This document shows, piece after piece, positions 10,567-21,790 of a DNA stretch of 64,000 nt. Position 1 is the stretch's first letter. Each line of letters opens with the position of its first letter. This DNA is from Hippopus hippopus (Eukaryota; Mollusca; Bivalvia; Cardiida; Cardiidae). The stretch lies in the NCBI GenBank assembly GCA_946811185.2, contig OX328096.1, forward strand, positions 39,816,011-39,880,010, read 5' to 3'. The translations under genes and the position numbers were made by a program. The notes under the pieces are model-generated. The model was given only the letters and a program-made list of their open reading frames with translations. It did not search any database and was not told where the DNA came from.

Positions 10567-10741
10567 CGCAATATATGTGATCCAAATTATCATGGAAAGT
10601 CGGAGTTTCTATAGCAATATCTCCTTCCACAGGCATACTGCTTCCTTCTATAAGAACCATCATACCATTATTTACATGGCAGACATATTTCTTGGGGAAG
10701 AATTTTGTAATTTTATCAGACAGAAGTTTATCATTTTTATG
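10567..10741 (-). CDS. candidate exon of an unidentified minus-strand gene
   Basis: The acceptor GATCTGCTCCTGCTAG| has a good pyrimidine tract and the donor is TGCG|GTAAGA. 175 nt, 58 codons plus 1 nt; an in-frame TAG sits exactly at the acceptor, so the frame opens only in the exon. Readable parts are HKNDKLLSDKITKFFPKKYV, CHVNNGMMVLIEGSSMPVEG and DIAIETPTFHDNLDHIYC. Composition is protein-like and not repetitive; no MITE sequence lies inside. It leaves in phase 1, compatible with AG|CC at 7979. No domain recognised. Confidence 0.45.
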
Positions 10742-10994
10742 CTAGCAGGAGCAGATCATTGATAGTGTGTTACAGATAACTGTTACCAAACAGCCTCCAT
10801 TCACCCATTCTATTTATGAAGTGTTATCACAATAAGAAGTTCATGGAGTCATAACAGATCATCCAACTTTACTGTACTAGCACCAGTATCAGCTCTCTAG
10901 AGGGTTTTCACATCTATTTCAAAGGTTGTTGGGATAGTTTTTGATTTGTAAGTTCTTAAGTCCTTTTTTTTTTTGGTGTACTGGATTATACTGT

Positions 10995-11110
10995 TCCCTT
11001 TAGCTTTTTGAAGAACTCTTCTTGTGTAATCTTGCATAGAGATTTATCACAGACAAGAATACTAACACTATCTACATATTTCATAAACATAACAAAAAAA
11101 TAAATGAATA
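10995..11110 (-). pseudogene. possible reverse-transcriptase scrap
   Basis: One minus-strand frame reads 'MFMKYVDSVSILVCDKSLCK' then 'ITQEEFFKKLKG' before TAA. This recalls the Y-A-D-D/'lFvsDks..i' neighbourhood of non-LTR retrotransposon RTs, but the second acidic pair is lost (YVDS). The match is short; chance is likely enough that I give it little weight. Confidence 0.15.
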
Positions 11111-12337
11111 GGAATATATTTATCTTCTATGGACACTATGTACATCCTCTGGAGTTTAGTCAGGTGTAGATTACATAATTTTCATCACAGAGACATCATG
11201 AAATCACAAAAATCACTATCTTCTACACAAAATTTCTTGTTCATAGACATCATAATTCCAGAAATCTCAAATATTCCATCTAGACCACACTCTCTGACCT
11301 TTCACCTACACACTCCACAAGCCTAATGGGCTCATCATTATCACATGCTACCATCTGTGCATATTGCAAACATACAAGATGCTTTCAGACAGGACCAATC
11401 CCCCCCCCTCCATCCTATCAGCTGTTCTTGGAGATTGTATTTCATAACCCCTTACACCATCACTGGCCTTCTGTAAGGGACAATGACATCAGGAAGTCAT
11501 AATTCATATCAATTTAAATACAAATTTTCCATCTTTTTTCAAAAAAAATCTTTCCCCAAAGATACATCATGATGCTTTCCCTTTTTAATCATCCAAAATT
11601 TGTGTGAACTGCTGTTTTTATATTATTATATGTCAGACAAAGAAGACAGATAGAAAATCAAAAAAATTTTAACAAAGGTAATAATACATTGTTTACTTAG
11701 GTAGGTTCATGAATCAAGGGTAGGCTCATGAATCAGAGCTAAAGACAATAAACAGGAAAAATTCCATCCAGAACTGCACTGGAAATATTTGATATCAGAA
11801 TTATACATCTACCTCTGACATGGATCAAAGGAATACATAACAGGCAAAAAGAGCCCAGCTTGCACAACTAGAAGTCAATCTAATCCTCAGTGGTAAAGCA
11901 CCACTTAAGTTGCTTTAGCAGACTGTTGATCAAGATCTGACTGCACAGGAATGGTTGTCTCATCTCTGATCTAGAATGTCTACTTATTTGTGACATTCTG
12001 GCTAATCAATCCTGAAGTTTAGGTCTCTCTTCCCTGACTGAAAATTATGCCCTATTAACTTAATTGATTATTTAGTTGTCTAAGTATTATAGTTATTTTG
12101 GACAGTTTTCTTGTACATGACAAATAAGCAGCACACACAAAAACAGGCAGATTGATCACTTTTGGCACTCTCTCAATTTGTCACAATGTTCATCAGTTTT
12201 ATATAGCAGAAGCATGGCAGGGTGTTTCCATGTCTAATGTAAGATTTAAACTTCATTTTTCTGTTGTACAATTACTTCTGTCTGATCAGCAAAAGTATTT
12301 GAAACAAGAGAATAATTCCAACAAAAATGTAAAAAAC

Positions 12338-12747
12338 TAGAACTTGTTTTTCTACAAAAAAAAACCAGATGTCTCCCCCCTTTTTGGTGTCAGAATGATT
12401 GATATGTCACCAAGGCAATTTATAACTGACATAATGGTCATTTTTCTCTAACGGTTTTTGAGTTATAGAGCGGACACGAAATTGTACGTAAAATGAGTAA
12501 GGAAAATAATCAAAGGGAAATAACTCGAAAAATATACTAGCCAGAGTTATGGTTCTTGTGCATGACACTTCATCTCATGGTGCTTTACAAATGTGTGAAG
12601 TTTTATCAAAATATCTTAAAAGGTTTTCGAGTTATAGAGCGGACACGATTTGTGACGGACAGACAGACGGACGGACAGACAGACATATGGATGGACAGAC
12701 AGACGGACGCACGGGGAAAAACAGTATGTCTACCGACCCAGACGGGG
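12338..12747 (+). mobile_element. HINE-type element, family D
   Basis: Head 'ctagaacttgtttttctac'. A 5' subterminal arm atgtctcccccc (12369-12380) pairs with the 3' arm ggggagagacat (12734-12745), 11 of 12 bases, followed by AAC. Inside are two diverged units with 'gagttatagagcggacacga' (about 12461 and 12629), then a (GACGGACA)n run at 12655-12712. No coding potential. Same layout as families A-C, different arm sequence. Confidence 0.6.
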
Positions 12748-13001
12748 AGAGACATAACAAGGCAAGGTAACTTCGGTTAGTTCTTATTAAGAAATTTTCA
12801 GGCTTCTAGCACCTCATTATCAAGAAACAAAATAGACATTTTCAGAAGGAAAGCATCAGAAACAATAATTGTTTCCGTGTCATCATGTTTCAGAAAATGG
12901 CAGATAGTGCAGAAACAAGATGAGATAGTACATGCTGTCTGATTTTGATCTGTAATTTGTACAAAGAGTTCTGTTTTTGCACTAAATATAAGGATCCAAA
13001 G

Positions 13002-13132
13002 TTAACTCTTTACCACAGAACCAAAGCCGAGACTAGCCGAAGTCCGAAGCAACTGCAGATGACAAATTAAATGTGGATCAAAGGATGGAACTTGCGTTTG
13101 AACAGGTAGGAAAACATTGTAGGAAAAGGAGA
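13002..13132. repeat. MITE-1, left part (split by an HINE)
   Basis: 'taactctttaccacagaacc' through the left stem 'gtaggaaaaggaga'. The right stem resumes at 14851. Confidence 0.7.
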
Positions 13133-14850
13133 CAAGAGGGCTATGATGGCTCTAAAGTCACTCACCCGAGTCTTTTGACCAAACATGACCCATTTTCAAT
13201 CTCTTTCAAGATATTATGACAAACATTCTATCAAGCTTTCATAATTATCGGACAGGAAATTTGGCCTCTAGCTTGTACACAAGCTTTTTCTAGAATTTCT
13301 CTCAGTGACCTACTTATCAGCCAAACATAGCCTATTTTCCCTTTGTAGATATTATCAAAACAAAGATTCTGACCGCCTTTCATAAGTATTGGACAGAAAC
13401 TGTTGCCTCTAGAGTGTAAAGTATTGGACAGAAAATGTGGCCTATAGAGTGTACACAAGGTTTTTCCAAGATTTGACATGGCGACCTAGTTTTTTAGCCA
13501 ATGTGACCCATTTTCAATTTCATCATATTGATCATCAAGACAAACATTCTAACTTTCATAAGTACTGGACAGAAAATAATGACTCTAAAGCTACACAAGC
13601 TATTGTAACGATTTGACCTTGTGACCCTAGTTTTTAACCCGATGTGACCTATTTTCAAACCCATTCAAGATATCATTATGACAAACATTCTGACCAACTT
13701 TCATGAGTATTTGTCTGAAAATGTGGCCTCTAGAGGGTACACAAGGTTTTTGTAATATTTAAACAGTGACCTAGTTTTTGACCCAACATGACCCATTTGC
13801 AAAGTCGTCCAAAAAATCATCAAGACACACATTCTGACCATGTTACAAGAGTATTGAACTGAAAATAGAGTCTCTAAAGCGTTCACGAGATTTTTCAAAG
13901 ACTTGACCTAGTGACCTAGTTTTTGACCCCACACATTTCATTTTCGAACACGTCCGAGATATCATCAAGAAAATCATTCTGACCAACTTTCAAGAGTTTT
14001 GGACTGAAAATGTGGCCTCTATAGCGCACACAAGGTTTTTCTAAGATTTGACCTAGTGACCTATGTTTGGCTCAACATGAACCAATTTTGAACCCGTCAG
14101 GAATATCATCAAGATGAACAATCAGACCAAATTTCAAGAGTATTGGACTGAAAATGTGGCCTCTTGAGCGTACACAAGGTTTTTCTAAAATTTGACCTAG
14201 TGACCTAGTTTCAGACCCAACATGACCCATTTTCACACTCGTCCGAGACATCATCAGGACAAACATTCAGACCAACTTTCAAGAGTTTTGGGCTGAAAAT
14301 GTGGCCTCTAGAGCGTACACAAGGTTTTTCAAAGATTTGACCTAGTGACCTAGTTTTTGACCCAACATGATCCATTTTTAAACTCGTCCGAGATATCATC
14401 AAGACAAACATTCTGACCAACTTTCAAGAGTTTTGGACTGAAAATGTTTCCTCTACAGCGTACACAAGGTTTTTCTAAGATTTGACCTAGTGACCTAGTT
14501 TTTGTTCCGACATGATCCATTTTCAAACTTGTCCGAGATATTATCAAGACAAACATTCTGACCAACTTTCAAGAGTTTTGGACTGAAAATATTTCCTTTA
14601 GAGCGTACACAAGGTTTTTCTAAGATTTGACCTAGTGACCTAGTTTTTGTTCCGACATGATCCATTTTCAAACTTGTCTGAGATATCATCAAGAAAAACA
14701 TTCTGACCAAGTTTCATGAGTATCAGACTGAAAATGTGGCCTCTAGAGCATACACAAGGGAAAAGTTGATGACGCACAACGGATGACACACGACGGACAC
14801 AGCACTATCACAAAAGCTCACCTTGAGCACTTTGTGCTCAGGTGAGCTAA
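13133..14850 (+). mobile_element. HINE-type element, family A, both ends present
   Basis: Starts caagagggctatgatggc. The 5' arm ctcacccgag (13161-13170) pairs 9 of 10 with ctcaggtgag (14837-14846). The interior has about ten units of roughly 145 bp; the last six (13900-14735) are the most uniform ('gacctagtgacctag', 'catcaagacaaacattctga', 'ttggactgaaaatgtggcct'). The end carries 'gacgcacaacggatgacaca', hairpin gagcac-ttt-gtgctc, and gtgagctaa. The MITE-1 on both sides shows that the insertion fell between A and A with no target duplication longer than the ambiguous A run. Confidence 0.75.
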
Positions 14851-14940
14851 AAATGATGGTTATGATTAACATCTTCTCCTGTTTCCACAAAGTTTTCAAA
14901 AGCTGTTTTCATCAGGGTATCATTTGGTTTAAGGTTTAAC
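14851..14940. repeat. MITE-1, right part (split by an HINE)
   Basis: 'aaatgatggttatgattaac', 'cttctcctgtttccacaaag', then 'ttttcaaaagctg', ending 'tttggtttaaggtttaac'. It completes the copy begun at 13002. Confidence 0.7.
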
Positions 14941-15376
14941 ATCTTTTAAAAATAGACTTAATTAAAGGCAAGTTACAGCCTCCCATAATTAAAGATGCTC
15001 TTCTGAAGAATCTAATCAATCAAATTTGACTGCTAATGTAAAACAAAGCTTTTGGCAAAGTGGAAATACCAGTGCCTCATCATGATGAAAAGTTGGTAGG
15101 ATACCCAGTCTTAACTCTTGAAGCACTGCATAATTTATATGAAATGGACTTTCTCAGTCTATACTGCCACTTTCTAACATGTCTTTGATGTCACAATACA
15201 GAAATGCTATTAAATAAGTGGGTCATTATTGATGTGCAGGGTTCTAACTGCAGGCACACTTTCATTGCTAGGGGTCCTTAGACAATTACCTGGACACACT
15301 TTACTCCTCTCCCATCCCTGTAAGCAGACTGTTTCAAATGAGTAGCACCGTAGTGCTCTTATCAAATGAATGCCAC

Positions 15377-15515
15377 ATTAACTCTAATAAATATGGAGAA
15401 AACATTGTAAGAAAAGGAGAAAATGCTGGTTACCAGCATTCTCCTTTTCCCACAGTGTTTCCAAAGACCTTTTTCTCAGGGTCATTAAAACTCGTGATTG
15501 TGTGGTTAACCCACC
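15377..15515. repeat. MITE-1 copy, 5' arm truncated
   Basis: Good palindrome at about 15391-15452 ('aaaatgctggttaccagcattctcc') and an intact right end 'gtgattgtgtggttaac'. Confidence 0.65.
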
Positions 15516-15599
15516 CTTGGAGCACAAAACACAGCTTGCAGATGGTGGTGTAGAATCAAGATCAGACAGCATAGAACATGCAGTCTATTCTCAGATCTA

Positions 15600-15790
15600 C
15601 ACTGCATTTCCACATAACCATGGTTGAAACAATGATCAGCAGCAGTGACAGAGGAATTAATACTGTTGCAAGGAATATCATTAGTCCTTGTAGAGAAATT
15701 GGCAATGCTTGGGATTTAAACCAGTGACCCCCTGGTATCAAGTCCTGTATGCTACAAACTGCACTTTGGGACTCTCGAACTATTTTGAAA
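15600..15790 (-). repeat. diverged SINE fragment
   Basis: 'agagaaattggcaatgcttg' and 'gatttaaaccagtgaccccc' match the body and box-B area of the SINE at 21442-21755, with many changes; the tRNA head is unclear. Confidence 0.4.
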
Positions 15791-15955
15791 GCACTGGCAG
15801 ACAACAATATGAGAAATGGCTACATAAAATGTAAGTTTATATAATCTTTACATGGTTGAAAAAGATGACTACCAGTACTTTCCCCTTTTCCCCACAATTT
15901 TTTTAAAAGCTTTCTTTCTGAGGGACGCTCAATATTGTTTTGTTACAGGGTTAAA
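15785..15955. repeat. MITE-1 copy, degraded
   Basis: 'gcactggcagacaacaatatg' long arm and 'actttccccttttccccaca' right stem; the left stem is nearly gone. Confidence 0.4.
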
Positions 15956-16324
15956 GTAAATAGACCAAGAATCAAAAGGAATTCAAAATATAGCAAACTG
16001 ACCAATCACTTTACAAATAACTCTTGTAGAGTTGCAGTTGAATGCTTTTGAAAATATTGCAGGAAACAGATAAATACCAATTACTCAGCTTTTTTATCAT
16101 ACTGGTTTCTACAAAGTAATTTTTCTTTGAAATGTTTGGGTATTTCTCACTTCTCTCTCTTTCAAAAGTAAATGGCATGTCTAAAAACATTTTATATGGC
16201 TAGAAGATTAGAAATACCTAAACTATGCTTCATCTTGGCCTTATTTCAACAGATTTGATAGGTCTCTTTGGCCCATTTAATGGTACAAGACAAAATGAAA
16301 TCAGTACTTAACTTTAACAAAACT

Positions 16325-16593
16325 GATTTGTTTGTTTGTATTGGAGTTTAACTCCATTTTAACAGCTTAGGTCATATCACGGCGGGGTCAGTGACGCACC
16401 CATGTGTTTCCTGGCTTTCTCACACCAGTACTGACAGAACTTTCTTTTCAAAGGCGCTGACTGCTTTTCTCACTTGCATCAGAAGTGAGAGGCAAAAAAT
16501 CGCTGGAAAGAAAGTTTGCCGCAACCGGGTATCGAACTCACAACCTCAAGGTGACGAGTCAGATACGCTAACCACTGAGCTACCTGGCCGGGC
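16325..16593 (-). repeat. tRNA-derived SINE with 11-bp target duplication
   Basis: Flanked by ttaacaaaact (16314-16324 and 16594-16604). Minus-strand head 'gcccggccaggtagctcagt' then 'ggttagcg' gives a clean box A; 'gagttcgatacccgg' is box B. The 3' end is a short 'caaacaaacaaatc' tail next to the left duplication. The most tRNA-like copy in the window. Confidence 0.85.
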
Positions 16594-16644
16594 TTAACAA
16601 AACTTAGCCTTCTCATATAATATTGCAATGAAAATTTCCAAACC

Positions 16645-16873
16645 TTTTGATCTAACAATCCCATGTTTTAATGACCCTGAGGCAGAAGGCTTTTGAAAAT
16701 GTGTGGAAAAAGAGATAAAGCTGGAAACCAGCATTTTCTCCTTTTCCCACAATGTTATCTAACATTTCAGACACAGATCCCATCATTTGAGTCACATTTA
16801 ATTTGTTGTCTGCAATGGTTCTCAATTTGGATCAGTATAAAATTTCACTGTTTGGCAACCAAAGAGTTAAAAC
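16645..16873. repeat. MITE-1 copy
   Basis: Left end eroded ('gatctaacaatcccatg'), core 'agctggaaaccagcattttctcc', right end 'ggcaaccaaagagttaa'. Confidence 0.65.
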
Positions 16874-16909
16874 AGACTTTGCTCAGGGGCACAGGAGTAC
16901 TGGCTAAGG

Positions 16910-17118
16910 GTTAACACATAACTAGCAGACAAATGTCAGCATTTCCAGGTGACAGATCAAACAAGGCCTCATCTTGGTGTGTGCCAAAATCGGGAAGAAA
17001 ACATTGAGCAAAAAGCTTGAAATGCTTGTTACCAGCATTTTCTCCTTTTCCCACAATGTCTTAATAAGCCTTTTTCCAAGCATTGTAAAACAAGATTGTT
17101 TGGTCAGGGGTTCAAACA
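16910..17118. repeat. MITE-1 copy, diverged
   Basis: Core 'aaatgcttgttaccagcattttctcc' (about 17019-17044). The long arm is barely recognisable ('ccaggtgacagatcaaacaa'). Confidence 0.55.
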
Positions 17119-17188
17119 TATGAATGATTAAATCAGAGAAGATTATCATTCATATGATCTAGATTAACCCATTCCTGCACAGGCTCTT

Positions 17189-17418
17189 AAATCCTTTACC
17201 ACACAATCCTGAGTTTTAACAACCCCCAAGAAAAATGCCTTTTGAAAACATTGGGGGAAAAAGGAGAAAATGCTGGTAACCAGCATTTTCTCCTTTTCCC
17301 ACAATCTTTTCTACCCTTCCCAAAACAAATTTCAATTTTTGAGTCAAAGTTATTTGGTCATCTGCAATGCTTTATAGTTCAACAAATCTAAAATTTTGAC
17401 GTTTGGTAAAGGGTTAAG
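17189..17418. repeat. MITE-1 copy, nearly intact
   Basis: 'aatcctttaccacacaatcc' to 'ggtaaagggttaag'; a long well-paired stem at about 17246-17310 with loop 'ggtaacc'. Confidence 0.8.
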
Positions 17419-17538
17419 ACAGGCCACTTTCTACTATAGAAGAAAAAGAGGGAAAAAGTTGCAAGACAGGTGCAACAAGCAATAACTCCTTCATCCACCA
17501 TGTTTCTAAAAAGCTCAGTGTACAGTGTAATAAACAAG

Positions 17539-17763
17539 TGACCTTAACTCTATACCAACAACAAAGTTTTGAACTCTACCAAATTGAAAGCATGTGCAGA
17601 CAATAAAATAACTGCGGATCAAATGATAATTTCTTTCTTCAATAGGGTAGAAACATTCTGGACAAAGGAGAAAATGCTGGTAACCAGCATTTTTTCCTGC
17701 AATGTTTCCGAATTTTTTTTTCTACAGGGTTGTTGAAACTCAGGGTTGTGTGGTAAACGGTTA
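17539..17763. repeat. MITE-1 copy
   Basis: 'ttaactctataccaacaaca' to 'gtggtaaacggttag'; the right stem has lost 'cttttccc'. Confidence 0.7.
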
Positions 17764-17994
17764 GGAAGGCCAAGCAAACAAAAAGAACATTCCTCATCAG
17801 TTGTAAGTTTGAGTGTAAGTCACTCCAGTCAATCTGAAGTTTGTTTGGTTTTATTATCACCAAGCAGTGTAGGTCCAAGATCAAACTACACAGTCTGAAA
17901 ATGCACCTAACGTTATCCATACTTACACAGTCCACTTAATTAGCATTTACCTCAACATGAAATACGTATACCTTGGGAGAATGCTCCGTATATG

Positions 17995-18131
17995 CTTATG
18001 ATATAATTCTCTACCAAACAAACCTTGAAGGAAAAGGAGAAAATACAGCATTTTCTCCATTGCCCATAATGTTTTCACAGGCAATGTCCTCAGGGTCATT
18101 AAAACAAGAGATTATGAGGTAAAGTGTTAAC
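17995..18131. repeat. MITE-1 fragment
   Basis: 'aaggaaaaggagaaaatacagcattttctcc': the loop-proximal part of both arms is deleted, leaving a short hairpin; right end 'gattatgaggtaaagtgttaa'. Confidence 0.55.
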
Positions 18132-18384
18132 AGATTGAGGAAAAGAAATTGCTTACTTTGCACCCCCTGACCAAGACATGGTCAGTATGTCATGTTGATG
18201 ACAAGGCTCATTACTGATAAGCTTTCAGATATTTATCTATGAAAAGTGCAAGGAGAATAGTGCTTAGATAGGAATAGAGTTCCATCATTTTCCATTCTCT
18301 GGGAGTGACAGAGTCCCAGATAATTGCAGTCAATTTTCACTTTGATCTCTCCCATCTCTTCTGTCCATTCATTTTAATCACTTA

Positions 18385-18565
18385 TATCTATTCTAAAGAA
18401 TAAACTTTTGAAAATATTGTTGGAATAGGAGAGAATGCATTTTCTCCTTTCTCAACAATGTTTTCTATCCTATTTAAGACAAATTCTATCTTTGTAGCCA
18501 CATTTGATTTTCTGCAAATGCTTTCAATTTGGACCAGTCCTTGATTTCTTTAATGCATAAACAGT
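18385..18565. repeat. MITE-1 fragment, loop deleted
   Basis: 'gaaaatattgttggaatagg', 'agagaatgcattttctcctt' and 'ctgcaaatgctttcaatttg'; central 'ctggtnaccag' absent. Confidence 0.55.
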
Positions 18566-18579
18566 TTAAAAAATGGAAA

Positions 18580-20093
18580 CAAGAGGGCCAAGATGGCCCT
18601 GGATCACTCACCTGAATTTTTGAGAGGACCATTGCCAATTTTTTTTGAGGTATTGAAACTTTGGAAACAAAATCATTATTTTGCCAGGCAATTTTGAAAA
18701 GGTCACCTGTAAAAGTCATTTCAAAATCTGTCACCACCCCTACAATCATCACCACAGCAATGAATTTCATGAATCAGAATTCTGCAAATAAATTTTTGGA
18801 TAGATCACCCATGGACAACTTCTTGAAGAAGAGCACAACCTCGATAGTGTTTAAAAACATAAGTCGAACAAGAGCACCACATGCAGGTGCCAACAATTGG
18901 CTGTTGTTTTTCGACGGATAAAAATTTCCGTAACAATTTTTGAAAAGGGTCACCCTAGGAACATTTCTGTGAAATTATTTCAAAATCTGACCAGCCGTTC
19001 CAGAGGAGAAGAATTAAGAAATTCCTCTTCATGTCCCTGTAGTGCAAATAGCCCCCACCATCAGAGCCATGTTTCTTGACAGATCACAATTTTGTGAACA
19101 ATTTTTGAAAAGAGTCACCCAAGGAACATTGCTGTGAAATTATTTCAAAATCTGACCAGCGGTTTCAGAGAAGAAGAATTTTTAAGAATTTCTTCATGTC
19201 CGTATAGTGTAAATAGCCCACAGCCATCAGAGCCATGTTTCTTGATGGATCAAAATTTCTTGAACAATTTGCAAAAAGGGTCACCCAAGAAACATTTCTG
19301 TGAAATTATTTCATAATCTGACCAGCCGTTTCAGAGAAGAAGAATTTTTAAGAATTTCTTCATGTCCATATAGTGCAAGTGGGCCCCCTCCCCCCCACCC
19401 ATCAGAGCCATGTTTCTTGACGAATCAGCATTTTGCAGACAATTTTTGAAAAAGGGTCACCAAAGGAACATTTCTGTGAAATTATTTCAAAATCTGACCA
19501 GCCGTTTCAGAGAAGAAGAATTTTTAAGAATTTCTTCATTTCTGTATAGTGCAAGTAGCCCCCAGTCACCAGAGCCATGTTTCTTGACGGATCAAAATTT
19601 CGCAAACAATTTTTGAAAAGGGTCACCCAAGGAACATCTCTGTAAAATTATTTCAAAATCTGACCAGCCATTTCAGAGAAGAAGAATTTTTAAGAATTTC
19701 TTCATTTCTGTTTAGTGCAAGTAGCCCCCATTCACCAGAGCCATGTTTCTTGACGGATCAAAATTTTGCGAACAGTTTTTGAAAAGGGTCACCCAAGGAA
19801 CATCTCTGTGAAATTATTTCAAAATCTGACCAGTGGTTTTAGAGATTTTTAAAGAATTTCTTAGAAAATTCCATTTGGTTGCCATGGCAACCAGAGTTTT
19901 TGATGGAATCAAATTCTGTGAACAATTTTTAAAGAGGACCTCCCAAGGAACATTCCAGCCAAGTTTGGTCCAAATTGGCCCAGCGGTTTAGGAGAAGTTG
20001 ATGTTTAAAGAATTGTTGACGACATACGACGCACGACGGACACCGGGTGATCTTAAAAGCTCCCCTTGAGCATGTTGTGCTCAGGTGAGCTAA
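18580..20093 (+). mobile_element. HINE-type element, family A (166-bp type)
   Basis: Starts caagagggccaagatggccc; 5' arm ctcacctga (18607-18615) is the exact inverse of tcaggtgag (20081-20089). Six units of about 166 bp occupy 18900-19850 ('agccatgtttcttgacggat', 'ttcagagaagaagaattttt', 'gtcacccaaggaacat'). One unit is lengthened by a C run at 19388-19399. The tail shares 'gttgccatggcaaccagag' with 1-1751, then 'gcacgacggacaccgggtga', hairpin and ggtgagctaaaaa. Confidence 0.8.
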
Positions 20094-20157
20094 AAAGTAA
20101 TTTTTACATTTATCCAAGTCATTTCAGAGGTCATCATTTGCTCCAGTGTCATGCATC

Positions 20158-20382
20158 CTCAACTCTTTACAAACGAAATTTTAGACACTTTAAAATTCAA
20201 AGCATTTGCAGACTACAAGACTTTGACTCTGAAATCAAAATTTGTATTTTGGTACTGTTGAAAACATTGTGGGAAAAGGAGAAAATGCTGGTTACCAGCA
20301 TTTTCTCCTTTTCCCACAATGTTTTCAAAAGGTTTCTTTCTCATGGTTGTTAAAACTCCAGATTGTGTGGTAAAGGGTTAAC
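20158..20382. repeat. MITE-1 copy, nearly intact
   Basis: 'cctcaactctttacaaacg' to 'gtggtaaagggttaac'; a perfect stem at about 20262-20326. Confidence 0.8.
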
Positions 20383-20554
20383 ATGTACTGGTCAAATATC
20401 ACTTTTCAAGCCTCCCTGCCTTCTACCACTTTCTGAGCACATTGCAAGAAACAGAGTGATAGCTTGTAACAGCTGCTTTTTGCACGAGGTTTTCCATTAG
20501 ACCATTAATATCCAAAAAGACATCCCCAAATGTTTCAACAAGAAAGAATACTCG

Positions 20555-20785
20555 GTTACCCTGTACCAGATGATAAATTTTTAAATTCCTCCATTTTGAG
20601 ATAGTTTGCAGAAGCCAAATTAAGTGTGGGCTACATAATGGAATATATTTAGAAAGGGTAGAGAGCATTGTGGGAAAAGGAGAAAAGGAGAAAAATGCTG
20701 ATTACCAGTTTTCTCTCCTAATCAAAATTTTTCCAAAAGCTTCTTTCTTACAATCATCAACTTGGATTGCATGGTATACTGTACA
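20555..20785. repeat. MITE-1 copy, diverged
   Basis: 'cggttaccctgtaccagatga' to 'gcatggtatactgtacag'. 'ggagaaaaggagaaaaatgc' shows a small internal duplication of the left stem. Confidence 0.6.
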
Positions 20786-20814
20786 GAATTAAAACACTCT
20801 AAAAGCCATAGCTC

Positions 20815-21180
20815 AAGTTATTGGTCTGGTTTTTAAAGGGTAGAAAACATTGTGAGAAAAGGAGAAAATGCTAGTTTTTAGTATTTTCTTCTTTTTCCGT
20901 AATGTTTTCAAAAGTCTGTTTCTTCAGGGTAGGTACAACTCAGGATTGTTTCATAAATTGTTCACTTTTTAGCCAACAACAAATTTAGGACTTGTGCATT
21001 TCAAAATCACTTGCACACGACAACTATGACTTAAATGGTAGAATTTGTCTTTGAAAGGTTAGGAAACATTGTCAGAAAAAGACAAAGAGCTGGTAACCAG
21101 CATTTTATCCTTTACCCACAATGTTTTCAAAAACCTTCTTCCTTAAGGTAGTTAAAACTAGGTATTGTGTGTTAAAAAAG
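20815..21180. repeat. two MITE-1 copies in tandem, diverged
   Basis: First core 'aaaatgctagtttttagtattttcttc' (about 20865), second 'gctggtaaccagcattttatcc' (about 21090). The second starts at 'ttttagccaacaacaaattt'. Confidence 0.55.
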
Positions 21181-21269
21181 TAAGAACCTAACAGCCAGTG
21201 CAGGATACTAGGTCCCAGTTCTATGTCCACTATCTGGTACTTCATTCAGGCACTGACAGATTGGTATAC

Positions 21270-21371
21270 TCCTGTTGTTGTTGTCTGTCAGTAAGTTATT
21301 TAGGTGGAGATTAGATATACTTACTTCTCTTGTACTTTTGCTCCTCAAAGAAATACTATGCTATGTTTTCT
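21270..21371 (+). repeat. left copy of an approximately 100-bp direct repeat
   Basis: 'gtaagttatttaggtggaga' and 'tgtacttttgctcctcaaag' recur at 21791-21892, on the other side of a SINE. Confidence 0.7.
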
Positions 21372-21441
21372 GGGAACTTATAGTATCCCACCCTTTATGT
21401 CTGGTGTACTCTCATACAATGTTAAACCTCTTTACCACTTA

Positions 21442-21755
21442 ATAATTGACTGATTAGTTGATTGATTGTATGGTGTTTAACACCATTTTCAACATTATTT
21501 CAGTTATATCACGGCAGCCAGAGCACCTATCCATGCTTTCATGGAGTTTCTTTTTAGTCAGCACTCCAAACATTCTTTCCAAGCCACTTAAGCTGCTTCC
21601 AGCATAAAAAATCGCCAAAAAAGTGGTCTGCTGTGAGAGAGGAATGAATCCTATCGCTATGACTATCATCAATCTTCGAAAAGAAATTGCCCCAGGCAGG
21701 GATCAAACCAGCAACCCCCTTTTCTAAAGTCCTTTATGAGCTACCTGGGCTGGGC
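21442..21755 (-). repeat. tRNA-derived SINE with 12-bp target duplication
   Basis: ctttaccactta flanks it at 21430-21441 and 21756-21767. Minus-strand: 'gcccagcccaggtagctcat' head, 'ggtttgatccctgcc' box B, body 'gattgatgatagtcatagcg', 3' end 'ggtgttaaacaccatacaat' then 'caatcaact'. Confidence 0.85.
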
Positions 21756-21790
21756 CTTTACCACTTAGGATTTTTTAATGAAACCGGGCC

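Noticed and set aside
13231..14710. Series of minus-strand frames with 'MVRMFVLMISRTSLKMDHVG'
   Set aside because: They are the 145-bp units read on the reverse strand; a tandem DNA repeat, not a repeat protein.
18160..18240. Minus-strand exon ending GCAAA|GTAAGC
   Set aside because: Open for only about 22 codons, with a stop just upstream and no pyrimidine tract at any AG.
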